Of a stretch of 64,000 nt of DNA, positions 18,647-27,241 are shown in pieces. Location: NCBI RefSeq assembly GCF_904848165.1, contig NZ_LR884459.1, forward strand, positions 2,728,001-2,792,000, written 5' to 3'. The stretch is from Psychrobacter arenosus. GTDB lineage: Bacteria > Pseudomonadota > Gammaproteobacteria > Pseudomonadales > Moraxellaceae. The notes under the pieces were generated by a model. That model made no database searches. It had not been told where the DNA came from and saw only the letters and a list, made by a program, of their open reading frames with translations. The number at the start of each line of letters is the position of its first letter. The first letter of the stretch is position 1. Both the position numbers and the translations under genes were made by a program.

Positions 18647-18950
18647 TAAGGTCAGTAAACAAACGCGCAGGGTCGCCGCTGTTTATTCGATTGAAACACT
18701 TACTGTTGAAAATAAGTTATCCCTCTGTGTCTTTTAAGGTCATAAAGTCCTTATCTCTAACAAAACTACTATTAGTCCTATAAATAAGATTTGCTATAGT
18801 AACTTCAGCTATAGTGACTTTGGTAACCTGCTTATAAATCCAATGCTATATAAAACCGAGTCATGGATAGAGTCGCTATAAATTAGCTATGTTGACCTAG
18901 CTTTTATAGGGATAAAAAATAACTATTGAGTAATTTTAAGGAAGAAAACT
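18647..18950. other. 304-bp gap before the YidB-family gene
   Basis: There is no gene. GCTATAGTAACTT and GCTATAGTGACTT, starting at 18793 and 18808, form a short imperfect direct repeat. I cannot assign a promoter with confidence. Confidence 0.4.
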
Positions 18951-19673
18951 ATGAGTTTATTAGGCAATTTAATTTCACAAGTGGCTAAAAGTGCTTTAGA
19001 TCCAGAAGATGCCCAGCGCAATCCTATTAATCAACGCGTCCAACCACGCCGTACGGGTGGTCTGGGTGATATCCTCGGTAGTGTGTTGGGAGGCGGCGCT
19101 AATCAGAACCAACGCTATAACCCACAACAACATAGCCGTGTAGACCCAGACCAATTGGGCTTAGATGACTTGCTTGGTGGTCTTATGGGTGGCGGTCGCT
19201 CTCCTATGGGCTCAGCTGGTGGCACAGGAGCTTTAGGCTCGATATTAGGCAGTGTCTTGGGCGGTGGTCAGCGTCGCTCTAGTGGTTTTGGTGGCAAGGG
19301 TATGCTGATAGCTGCCTTAATGCCGTTGGTACTGTCTTGGATTCAGCGCAATGGCGGACTGTCTGGGGCGCTAAGTAAACTTAATAATATGGGATTTGGC
19401 CAGCAAGCCCAGTCTTGGATGAGTGCTCAAGACCTCAACGATAACGTTGACCCAAATGAAATTCATAGAATTTTTGACCATGAAGAAATCAGAAAGGTTG
19501 CTGAGCACACGGGTGCGGATGAAACAGAAGTGCGTCAGGGTTTAGCCGAGCTATTGCCAGAAGTGGTCAATCAATTAACGCCTAATGGTGATTTAAATAC
19601 TGAAAGCGAAGCCAACGACGAAATTGAGCAGATTTTAGGTAATCTATCGGGATCGCTAAAAGATTTTAAATAG
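18951..19673 (+). CDS. YidB family protein (DUF937)
   Basis: The 240-residue protein has the DUF937/YidB pattern: repeated Gly-rich GGLGDILGSVLGGG blocks (about residues 35-50 and 85-105) and then GMLIAALMPLVLSWIQRNGGLSGALSKL. The C-terminal half has IHRIFDHEEIRKVAEHTGADETEVRQGLAELLPEVVNQLTPNGDL, typical of this family. The function is unknown. No signal peptide is visible; the hydrophobic stretch near residue 120 may associate with membrane. GGAAGAAAACT gives a reasonable ribosome site. It appears monocistronic, ending in a hairpin terminator. Confidence 0.85.
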   Translation: MSLLGNLISQVAKSALDPEDAQRNPINQRVQPRRTGGLGDILGSVLGGGANQNQRYNPQQHSRVDPDQLGLDDLLGGLMGGGRSPMGSAGGTGALGSILGSVLGGGQRRSSGFGGKGMLIAALMPLVLSWIQRNGGLSGALSKLNNMGFGQQAQSWMSAQDLNDNVDPNEIHRIFDHEEIRKVAEHTGADETEVRQGLAELLPEVVNQLTPNGDLNTESEANDEIEQILGNLSGSLKDFK

Positions 19674-19763
19674 TCCGCTTAAGAGTTTCGTTAACTTAAC
19701 TGCTGGTTTTAGCTATTAATTTGACTAACTTTAAGTTGACTGACTTGATTGCAGCATTCTGAT

Positions 19764-19797
19764 AAAAGCATAGGCCTAAGGCTTATGCTTTTATTTT
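19764..19797 (+). terminator. Rho-independent terminator after the YidB-family gene
   Basis: AAAAGCATAGGCC pairs with GGCTTATGCTTTT with one mismatch and a very short loop, followed by further T residues. It lies about 90 bp after the stop. Confidence 0.8.
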
Positions 19798-19948
19798 ATA
19801 TTGACTGCCTGATAGCAAAAATTATCTCTAGAAATATTAATAAAAATCAATGTTATGATAAATAATACGTTGCTGTTTAACTTTTATTTTTTCCCTAATG
19901 TTGTTTTTCCGGTCTTGTTAAAGTCTCATCCAAGTAAGGGGGCACGCT

Positions 19949-21406
19949 ATGCCGTTTAAGCCTATTCCTGCCGCTATTGCCATAGCTATCGGTCTTATCA
20001 TATGGTTTGTCATTCCTGTGCCAACGGGAGTAACGCCTGAGGCTTGGCATCTATTGGCTTTATTTATCGCCACTATCGTGGCTATCATTGGTAAGGTATT
20101 GCCTATTGGTGCTATCGCTATTATTGCGATCACTGTGGTGGCGTTGACAGGCGTTACCAATGAAACGCCGCAAGGGGCGATAAGCGATGCTTTATCTAGT
20201 TTTTCCAGCCCGCTGATATGGTTGATTGGGGTCGCAGTTATGATATCGCGCGGCTTGATTAAAACCGGTTTAGGCTCGCGCATTGCTTATTATTTTATTT
20301 CTGTCTTTGGCAAAAAAACGCTTGGGATTGCTTATTCGTTGGCGGCAGCAGAGTTAATGGTAGCGCCAATTACGCCGTCTAACACAGCGCGTGGTGGGGG
20401 TATTATTCACCCCATTATGAATTCGATTGCACACAGCTTTCATTCGACGCCAGAAGAAGGGACACGCCTTAAGATTGGTCGTTATCTGGCTATGGTCAAC
20501 TATCATGCCAACCCGATTACTTCCGGTATGTTTATTACCGCTACAGCGCCTAACCCGCTAGTCGTAGACTTGGTCAATAAGGCCACTGGCAGTGAGATTC
20601 AGCTGTCATGGACGACTTGGGCGGTAGCCATGTTCGTGCCTGGGATGATATGTTTGCTCTTGATGCCTTTGGTTATTTATGCGATTTATCCTCCTGAAAT
20701 CAAACAAACACCCGATGCCAAGAAATTCGCCAAAGACAACCTAGCCAAACTCGGACACGTAAGCACCCATGAAAAAATCATGATGGGAGTGTTTGCGCTG
20801 ATGCTACTGTTATGGGCGAATATTCCGGCCATGATATTGGGCGATGCTTTCAGTATTGATGCAACCACTACCGCCTTCTTGGGGTTAACCGTGCTAATCT
20901 TGACTGGGGTGCTAACTTGGGAGGACGTACTAAAAGAAAAGTCCGCTTGGGATACCATTATCTGGTTTGGTGCGCTGATTATGATGGCCACTTACTTGAA
21001 TAAGCTAGGCTTGATTGGCTGGTTCTCTTCGAGTATTGAGACGGGAATTGGCACACTTGGCGTAGGTTGGATTGGCGCAGTGGCTATTTTGACCTTAGTC
21101 TATCTGTATATTCATTATTTCTTTGCCAGTACTACCGCTCATATTACCGCTATGTTTGCTGCTTTTTATGCGGTCGGTCTGAGTTTGGGGGCACCGCCAA
21201 TGTTATACGCTTTGATATTAGCCGCCGCCGGTAACATTATGATGACCCTGACGCATTATGCCACGGGGACGGCACCAGTCATCTTTAACTCCGGCTATAC
21301 GACATTAGGCGAATGGTGGAAAATCGGCGCTATTATGAGTGTCTTTAACCTAGTGGTTTGGATTAGTGTGGGCTTATTATGGTGGAAACTATTGGGCTAT
21401 TACTAA
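19949..21406 (+). CDS. DASS-family (SLC13) anion/dicarboxylate transporter
   Basis: This is a polytopic inner-membrane carrier of the divalent-anion:sodium symporter family, related to CitT and 2-oxoglutarate/malate translocators. At 485 residues with about 12 hydrophobic segments it has the family size. The first substrate-binding SNT motif is in MVAPITPSNTARGGG, near residue 149. A later TAPNPLV segment and a second-repeat YFASTTAHITAMFAAF are also present. The likely substrates are C4-dicarboxylates, citrate or 2-oxoglutarate; sequence alone does not separate these or decide exchange against sodium symport. It stands alone and is convergent with recX. Confidence 0.85.
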   Translation: MPFKPIPAAIAIAIGLIIWFVIPVPTGVTPEAWHLLALFIATIVAIIGKVLPIGAIAIIAITVVALTGVTNETPQGAISDALSSFSSPLIWLIGVAVMISRGLIKTGLGSRIAYYFISVFGKKTLGIAYSLAAAELMVAPITPSNTARGGGIIHPIMNSIAHSFHSTPEEGTRLKIGRYLAMVNYHANPITSGMFITATAPNPLVVDLVNKATGSEIQLSWTTWAVAMFVPGMICLLLMPLVIYAIYPPEIKQTPDAKKFAKDNLAKLGHVSTHEKIMMGVFALMLLLWANIPAMILGDAFSIDATTTAFLGLTVLILTGVLTWEDVLKEKSAWDTIIWFGALIMMATYLNKLGLIGWFSSSIETGIGTLGVGWIGAVAILTLVYLYIHYFFASTTAHITAMFAAFYAVGLSLGAPPMLYALILAAAGNIMMTLTHYATGTAPVIFNSGYTTLGEWWKIGAIMSVFNLVVWISVGLLWWKLLGYY

Positions 21407-21487
21407 ACAATCAAATTATGACTTAAGGCACGATTTGCGCTAAATATTTATCAATGTTTTAGGCTAACGCTTTAATTGCCCAGCCTA

Positions 21488-22828
21488 TTAATAATCGCGC
21501 TCCTCTAACGTGTCTAAATCATACTTTAACGCATCAAAACAAATATCAGATTTAAAGCCCCGATACTGCAAAAAGCGCAGTTGCCGGGCTTTTTCTTTTT
21601 GGTTATCAGGCACAGCGGCGCCGTATTTTCTAACGCGTGCTTCTACCGCAAGTCTTAACCAATCTACGCCTTCTTCTGGGGCGTCTTCATCAATAAAATC
21701 AGCGAATTCATCCGATTCATTACTCGCCATATCGATCAGTTCATCGATATTACTCGGTATGTCCAATTTACGCTTATAAAAATCTTGTTTAATGCGCTCG
21801 CGTCCACGACCTTTACGCATACCTTCGCGAATCAGCATTAAGGCGGTGCGCCAATCGCTCTGATAGCCTTTTTCAGCAAACTCATCGAGTAGCGCTTCAA
21901 CCTTTTGCGGGTCTTGGTCTTTATCGAGGAGTTTTTGCTTGAGCTCACCACGGGCATGCTCGCGCCGTGAAAGATAATAAAATGCCAACCAGCGTAAGCG
22001 ACTCTCAGCCTTGATAGCTTCTTTTCTAGCATGGCGCTGTTCCGGCGTTAAAAGATAAACCTTTAAGGCACTGGGCAAGTTATCAATATCGGCTGGTGCT
22101 AAATCATCATCGCCACTAATACCTGTCTCAGTATCGTCAGATGCTAATGAGGTTAATTGAGCGTCTAAGGGCAAATTATCGCTTGCGGCCTCGGTGTTAG
22201 AATCCTTAGTAGACTCTGGGCGCTCTTGTTTTAATTCCGCTAGTATCGATTGAATCGTCGGCTTATCAACGGTGGTCAGATCGTCTGTAAGCGTAGGGGA
22301 GCGTTCCTGTGATTTACTGGAAAATTCGTCCGCTAAGGTAGGGTCTAAAGGAGCAAGCTCTGCAATAATTTCGCCTTTAAGATTGGTAGGCTGATAATTC
22401 GCCGCAGGGTGAAAGCGATTTTTACGGTTGGCTCTAGGCTTACGTTTCCCAGCACCAGATAGCAAAGATTCGTCGCTGACTTGACTGCCTAAATAGGGGT
22501 CATGCTCATCAAGAGAAGAGGGCGGGGTATAAGTTTCATCATTAGGAGAGCGGTCCTCTTTGGACGCTGAGCGCTTTTTAAAAGCGGCTCGTTCCTTAAA
22601 CGCTGTCCTTTCTTCATTAGCAAAGGGCGCTTTAGTAGCAGTGTGCTTATGAGCAGAGGTTTTCTTCGTAGAAGTGTTCTTTAAGGAGTTTTTCTTTGAG
22701 GAGGTCTTATTTTTGTCTGTGTTTTTTGAAATTGAATTGGAGTCGTTAGACGATTTCTTATCCGCAAACGACTTTGCCGAGTCACTTTCGGACTCGGCAA
22801 GGATTTGAGCTAACGTTTTAATTTCCAT
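21488..22828 (-). CDS. recX: Regulatory protein RecX with long disordered N-terminal extension
   Basis: RecX binds RecA filaments and limits recombinase activity. The RecX domain occupies about residues 270-440 and shows RLRWLAFYYLSRREHARGELKQKLL, ALLDEFAEKGYQSDWRTALMLIREG and RFLQYRGFKSDICFDAL, the three-helix repeats of the family. Typical RecX is about 150-170 residues; this one has roughly 270 extra N-terminal residues rich in Lys, Ser, Thr and Asn, then acidic. No internal start would remove the extension cleanly. It lies 43 bp downstream of recA and is probably co-transcribed with it. Confidence 0.9.
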   Translation of the reverse strand: MEIKTLAQILAESESDSAKSFADKKSSNDSNSISKNTDKNKTSSKKNSLKNTSTKKTSAHKHTATKAPFANEERTAFKERAAFKKRSASKEDRSPNDETYTPPSSLDEHDPYLGSQVSDESLLSGAGKRKPRANRKNRFHPAANYQPTNLKGEIIAELAPLDPTLADEFSSKSQERSPTLTDDLTTVDKPTIQSILAELKQERPESTKDSNTEAASDNLPLDAQLTSLASDDTETGISGDDDLAPADIDNLPSALKVYLLTPEQRHARKEAIKAESRLRWLAFYYLSRREHARGELKQKLLDKDQDPQKVEALLDEFAEKGYQSDWRTALMLIREGMRKGRGRERIKQDFYKRKLDIPSNIDELIDMASNESDEFADFIDEDAPEEGVDWLRLAVEARVRKYGAAVPDNQKEKARQLRFLQYRGFKSDICFDALKYDLDTLEERDY

Positions 22829-22871
22829 ACTAAACTATAAACCTAATAACTAAGTTTTAAGAACGCAGGAG

Positions 22872-23933
22872 TTATTCATTTTCTGCAGCGGACTCAAAGG
22901 CTTCTACTTCTTGGTCATCTTCTAATTGCACCTGCGGCTCACCAGTGCCTAACTTCTCAGCACGGACTTTGGCTTCGATTTCTTCTGCAATGGCTGGGTT
23001 TTCTTTGAGGTATAACACCGAGTTGGCTTTACCTTGACCAATTTTGCTATCGCCATAGCTGTACCAAGCGCCCGCTTTACCGACTACGCCAATGTCCACG
23101 CCTAAATCGATAACCTCGGCCAAATGGTTGGTGCCTTCGCCGTAAGTAATCTCGAACTCAGCCTGACGGAAAGGAGGCGCCATTTTATTTTTGATGACTT
23201 TCACGCGGGTTTGGTTACCGACGATTTCATCACCATCTTTTACCGCACCAATACGGCGGATATCCATACGCACAGAAGCATAGAACTTCAAGGCGTTACC
23301 ACCGGTAGTGGTCTCTGGGCTACCAAACATCACACCAATTTTCATACGAATCTGGTTAATAAACACAACCATACAATTTGAGCGTTTGGCATTACCAGTG
23401 ATTTTACGCAGTGCCTGACTCATCAAGCGCGCTTGCAGACCCATATGAGAGTCGCCCATCTCGCCTTCGATTTCGGCGCGTGGGGTCAAAGCTGCGACCG
23501 AGTCAATAACGATCATATCGACCGCGCCTGAGCGTACTAGCATATCAGTAATTTCTAATGCTTGCTCACCGTTATCGGGTTGAGATACCAATAGGTCATC
23601 GGTATTTACGCCTAATTTACGCGCATAGATAGGGTCTAGCGCATGCTCAGCATCGATAAAGGCACAGGTACCGCCTTGCTTCTGGCATTGCGCAATAGCT
23701 TGTAGCGTAAGCGTGGTTTTACCTGAGCTTTCAGGGCCATAGATTTCAATAATACGACCTTTAGGTAAACCACCGATACCCAGCGCAATATCTAAGCCCA
23801 GTGAGCCGGTAGAGACAACATCGACATCTAAAGTCGCGGAATCATCCCCTAAATGCATGATTGTATTTTTACCAAATTGCTTTTCAATCTGACCAAGAGC
23901 GGCTTTAAGGGCTTTCGCTTTGTTCTCGTCCAT
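22872..23933 (-). CDS. recA: Recombinase RecA
   Basis: RecA forms ATP-dependent filaments on single-stranded DNA for homologous recombination and the DNA-damage response. Walker [10 protein letters not shown] is at residues 66-74. [20 protein letters not shown] (loop 1 region), [20 protein letters not shown] (loop 2) and an acidic C-terminus are also present. The 353 residues match the family. The ATG at 23933 has AGGACG upstream. I found no E. coli-type LexA box (CTGT-N8-ACAG) in the 100 bp before it, which agrees with Moraxellaceae lacking LexA. recX follows. Confidence 0.98.
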   Translation of the reverse strand: MDENKAKALKAALGQIEKQFGKNTIMHLGDDSATLDVDVVSTGSLGLDIALGIGGLPKGRIIEIYGPESSGKTTLTLQAIAQCQKQGGTCAFIDAEHALDPIYARKLGVNTDDLLVSQPDNGEQALEITDMLVRSGAVDMIVIDSVAALTPRAEIEGEMGDSHMGLQARLMSQALRKITGNAKRSNCMVVFINQIRMKIGVMFGSPETTTGGNALKFYASVRMDIRRIGAVKDGDEIVGNQTRVKVIKNKMAPPFRQAEFEITYGEGTNHLAEVIDLGVDIGVVGKAGAWYSYGDSKIGQGKANSVLYLKENPAIAEEIEAKVRAEKLGTGEPQVQLEDDQEVEAFESAAENE

Positions 23934-24536
23934 AATGACGTCCTTATAAAAGATGATTAATTAAGAATACGGTTAGAGCCGTTAATATATCTGTAGTTAA
24001 CACTGGGCTATCTAGAATAGATTAACAAAGAATAGCGGTGAATAGTGACGAATACTTGTCGATACATTAATAGCACTTTGATTAGGGAGATAGCGTCACT
24101 AGCAAATCGTTAAAGAGTTAAGAGAAATCCGCTGTGCCTGGATATTGATACGCGGGTTTTGATAATCTAGCGGTTAGGGTTGATGACTATAATAATGATA
24201 AGTTGAAGCTACTGATTTAATAAAGCTTGTCAACTAAGTAGAGCGCTATTATAGCAAACTTAAGGGGCAATATTAGCCCATGAGTATGATAAAACGACAC
24301 TATATGACGCGCGAAAATCAATAGAATGATGACTAAATACTCAGCAAAATACCGCGAGAAATTATTTACAATTATTATTATCTTTCTTATATTTTTAGCT
24401 TATATGGGTCTAGGAGCGTAGATAAGGCAACAAATTTTACGGACGTAAGTTAAATCGCCAATCCTAAAGAAACTCTTACGAACAGCTAATAGGCGGCAAT
24501 AGATAACTTCACGCTAAATGTCAACATAAAAGTAAG

Positions 24537-24765
24537 TTATCCACAGTCTACTAAAAAATACGTATGACAGTTTTGTGAAACATACCTTAGACTTAATTAC
24601 CGTTAAAAAAATATTAAATATTTATCGCATAGGATATTATAAGATATAAGTTATTGATTTATATAGTTAAAATAATTGGTTAAAAAGTAACCAATTTTAC
24701 CGTAAGCTATACACTTTAAAGGGATTGCGCTGTCAAGTAGCAAGTTATCCACAGAGTTATCCACA
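24537..24765 (+). promoter_or_regulatory. Cluster of three DnaA boxes with an AT-rich tract
   Basis: TTATCCACA, the strict DnaA-box consensus, occurs at 24537-24545, 24745-24753 and 24757-24765, all in one orientation; the last two start 12 bp apart. Between them lies a tract of about 100 bp made largely of A and T (about 24595-24700). The layout resembles an origin or a DnaA-titration site. No dnaA, dnaN or gidA gene is in the window, so I do not call it oriC. Confidence 0.65.
24674..24696. repeat. 9-bp perfect hairpin in the AT-rich tract
   Basis: AATTGGTTA pairs with TAACCAATT around an AAAAG loop. It sits between the single DnaA box and the paired boxes. Confidence 0.6.
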
Positions 24766-24833
24766 GATAATGGGGAAAACTTTTTAAGCCCTTATAAGCT
24801 CAACGTTTGCGCAGAATGCTAAATCTCAGCTAT

Positions 24834-24865
24834 AAAAAAACGCCGCTACTATTAGCGACGCTTTT
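24834..24865 (-). terminator. Rho-independent terminator after trmB
   Basis: On the minus strand CGTCGCTA pairs with TAGCGGCG (one G-U wobble in RNA) across a four-base loop, then runs into seven T residues. It lies about 170 bp beyond the trmB stop. Confidence 0.75.
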
Positions 24866-25037
24866 AAGGGTTTTTAGGCTGTGATAGGCGCAAAGTGGTG
24901 AGTTATAGCAATGTTTCACAAGAATTAAGTATATAAACTAACTTGGTTATATAGCTATCTTCTATCTATCTCTACCTTTTACCGCGCTAAAGTAAAATAA
25001 TCCCTATTGGGACGCCAGTGTCAAGCCAGCTAGGCTG

Positions 25038-25982
25038 CTATTTTTTGGTGTAAATTAAATCCCAAACGCCGTGGCCACGCTCAAGCCCGCGACGCTCAAA
25101 TTTAGTCTGCGGACGAAAGTCTGGACGTGGCGTGAAGTTCCCTGCACCCGCGTAATTGCTTAAAGTGTCAAGATTATCTAAGACGTCGACCATCCAAAAA
25201 GCATAATGCTCCCAATCTGTGGCCGTATGAAACCAACCGCCAACCTTTAATGCGCGGGTGACAATGGCCATGCGCTCAGGACTGACAAAACGACGTTTAT
25301 AATGGCGTTTTTTCTGCCAAGGGTCAGGGAAATAAAGTTGGATACGGTCGATATGATTTTCTGGCAATTGCTGTAGCAACTGAATGGCATCCCCATTAAT
25401 AATTCTAATATTAGTGAGCCCTAATTCTTCTGCTCTATAAGCACACTTACCGATACCAGGCTCATGGACTTCAATCCCTACGAAGTTACGCTCGCGGTCT
25501 GCATCCGCCATATCGATTAGCGAATCCCCTAAGCCGAAACCAATCTCTAAAGTAAGGGGGGCTTCTGCACCATTGGGCGTTACTTCAGTATCCGCAAACA
25601 AGGCTCTTAAATCGTGAATGCCGGTTAAGTCGCCATCACCACTCGTATTATTGACGATGTAATGCGCGTAAGCAGGGTCGGTTAGCGCTTGCTCAGCGTG
25701 CTTATTCATATGCGTACGGCGCTTCATAAACGTCTGAATAGTGCATAAGGGGACGTCAGTGCTAGTTGCAGCGTTAGTCTCAGTATTATTTTCAGCATTG
25801 GTTTCAGTGCTACTCTCAGCAGTAGTAGGCGTATCGCTACTAGCAACATTAGAAATAGCGTCAGTATTATCAGGCGCTTGGGCTTGCTCTGTAGGGTCAG
25901 ACATAGGGGCTACTGATTCCGTAGGATGGTCGGTGGTAGGGGATAAGGTTGGCGCAGGAGTCTGGGGGGCTTGTGAACTCAT
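25038..25982 (-). CDS. trmB: tRNA (guanine-N7-)-methyltransferase TrmB
   Basis: TrmB makes m7G46 in the variable loop of tRNA using SAM. The catalytic part, from about residue 85 onward, shows [15 protein letters not shown] (SAM site), [13 protein letters not shown], then [20 protein letters not shown] and [17 protein letters not shown], all diagnostic. The 314 residues exceed the usual 230-240. The first 80 or so are Thr/Asn/Ala/Glu repeats such as [17 protein letters not shown], probably disordered. In-frame ATGs near residues 27 and 86 could be the true start; the ATG at 25982 lacks a strong ribosome site. Confidence 0.93.
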   Translation of the reverse strand: MSSQAPQTPAPTLSPTTDHPTESVAPMSDPTEQAQAPDNTDAISNVASSDTPTTAESSTETNAENNTETNAATSTDVPLCTIQTFMKRRTHMNKHAEQALTDPAYAHYIVNNTSGDGDLTGIHDLRALFADTEVTPNGAEAPLTLEIGFGLGDSLIDMADADRERNFVGIEVHEPGIGKCAYRAEELGLTNIRIINGDAIQLLQQLPENHIDRIQLYFPDPWQKKRHYKRRFVSPERMAIVTRALKVGGWFHTATDWEHYAFWMVDVLDNLDTLSNYAGAGNFTPRPDFRPQTKFERRGLERGHGVWDLIYTKK

Positions 25983-26206
25983 AATATTACGATTATCAAT
26001 ACATATAGGCTAAAATAGGACTTATTATAAGACATATATTGTGGAAAATCTTACTTTATAAGATGTGCTGACTGCAGTGATTGACCTGCTTAGCATTGCG
26101 TAGATGATTTGCCAATCTGTCGTTATAGGGATTTGTTCTACTGCTAAATAAGGTTTAACTGCCTGTACCGCTGTACTTTTTTGCCCCGTTATAAGAGCCT
26201 GCCACC

Positions 26207-27130
26207 ATGCTATTCATCGAGACGGATTCACCCCCTCCTTTTTATCAAGCCGACCTTAGTGCTAGTCGCCGCCAGCAATTGGACCAGTGGTTTCTAGGGC
26301 ATCGCTCGCAGAGTTACTACCTCAAACGTTTTGCTCAATTTGATGAGCAAGGCTATCTGGGTCCGAGTTGGCATTGGGCGAGCTTTTTGATGACTTTTCC
26401 GTGGTTGCTATATCGCAAACGCTATATGGACTCGCTCGTCTATAGCGTCGCTGGCTGGTCCTTTATCCAACTGAATGTTGCTATTATTTTAGTGGTGTTA
26501 CAGACTGTAGCGATGCCTTTTATAGCTGACCCTTGGCAGATGGGAGTGCGGATTGCAGTGGCGATATTGGTCTGGCTATTTTGGTCGGTCATGGTCGCGC
26601 GTTGGTCCGATGCCTATTACTATCGTATGGCACGGCGTGAGATTGCAGATGCCTTAGAGATGTATCCCAAAGATTTAGCCGCCCAAAAAGCCCATTTGCA
26701 GCGCGAGGGTGGGGTCAGTCTGTATGGGCTAGGGTTAGGGTTTGGCTTTTTTGTCTTCGTCCTATCCGTTATTCAAGTGCAATTTTTACCTCTCATTGCT
26801 AAGCAAAAAGAAAAGGAAGTCCTCTTTGAAGCTTACGACATGACTTATAACGCTCAGCGCCGCGTGGATTTGCTGTACCAGCAACAAGGTAAATGCCCCT
26901 TACAATTGCCGTTAACGACGGATGATCAGCGGGTTACCCTGCAAATAGCCAGCAGTGCTGAGGGCGCGCCAAAAGATACTGACTGTGTGGTGATCGCCAC
27001 GGTACAAGGGGTGCCTTATCCCAACCGTTATCTCAATAATCAGACCCTCGTCATGTATCGCCAACCGACTGGGAACTGGGGCTGTATGAGCTCATTAAAT
27101 AAAAAACAAGCCCCTAAAGGGTGTGTGTAA
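26207..27130 (+). CDS. DUF2628-like membrane protein with pilin-like C-terminal domain
   Basis: I do not recognise the full-length protein. The N-terminal half has GPSWHWASFLMTFPWLLYRKRY followed by two membrane segments and DAYYYRMARREI, the pattern of DUF2628 proteins. A third membrane segment (LYGLGLGFGFFVFVLSVIQVQFL, about residues 172-195) leads into a C-terminal domain. That domain starts with a helix AYDMTYNAQRRVDLLYQQQGKCPL and ends in GNWGCMSSLNKKQAPKGCV. The paired cysteines and the W-x-C ending resemble the soluble domain of type IV pilins. The domain is probably exposed to the periplasm. The function is unknown; the gene appears to stand alone, convergent with the antiporter. Confidence 0.6.
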   Translation: MLFIETDSPPPFYQADLSASRRQQLDQWFLGHRSQSYYLKRFAQFDEQGYLGPSWHWASFLMTFPWLLYRKRYMDSLVYSVAGWSFIQLNVAIILVVLQTVAMPFIADPWQMGVRIAVAILVWLFWSVMVARWSDAYYYRMARREIADALEMYPKDLAAQKAHLQREGGVSLYGLGLGFGFFVFVLSVIQVQFLPLIAKQKEKEVLFEAYDMTYNAQRRVDLLYQQQGKCPLQLPLTTDDQRVTLQIASSAEGAPKDTDCVVIATVQGVPYPNRYLNNQTLVMYRQPTGNWGCMSSLNKKQAPKGCV

Positions 27131-27170
27131 AGGTTTTATATTTATTATAACTCCTGTTATTTTGAACCTA

Positions 27171-27203
27171 AAAAAGGCAGCTAATTTATCGTTAGCTGCC
27201 TCT
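27171..27203. terminator. Terminator between convergent genes (strong for the antiporter strand)
   Basis: AGGCAGCTAA pairs with TTAGCTGCCT over a seven-base loop. The minus-strand transcript then enters a U run; on the plus strand the following sequence is only weakly T-rich. Confidence 0.8.
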
Positions 27204-27241
27204 ATCTTAAGAATGGTTTTAATCTCTACTTTTTATATAGA

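Larger units (their letters stand above)
23934..25037. other. 1.1-kb gene-free region with DnaA boxes
   Basis: No supported gene lies between recA and trmB. The part nearest recA must hold its promoter. The middle is AT-rich, and 24537-24765 contains three perfect DnaA boxes and a hairpin (listed separately). The trmB terminator lies near 24834-24865. Confidence 0.7.

Noticed and set aside
23934..24060. Possible LexA box before recA
   Set aside because: I searched for CTGT-N8-ACAG and found only partial matches; Moraxellaceae generally lack LexA.
24537..24765. Calling the DnaA-box cluster oriC
   Set aside because: No dnaA, dnaN, gidA or rpmH is nearby and three boxes are too few to be sure, so it is reported as a cluster only.
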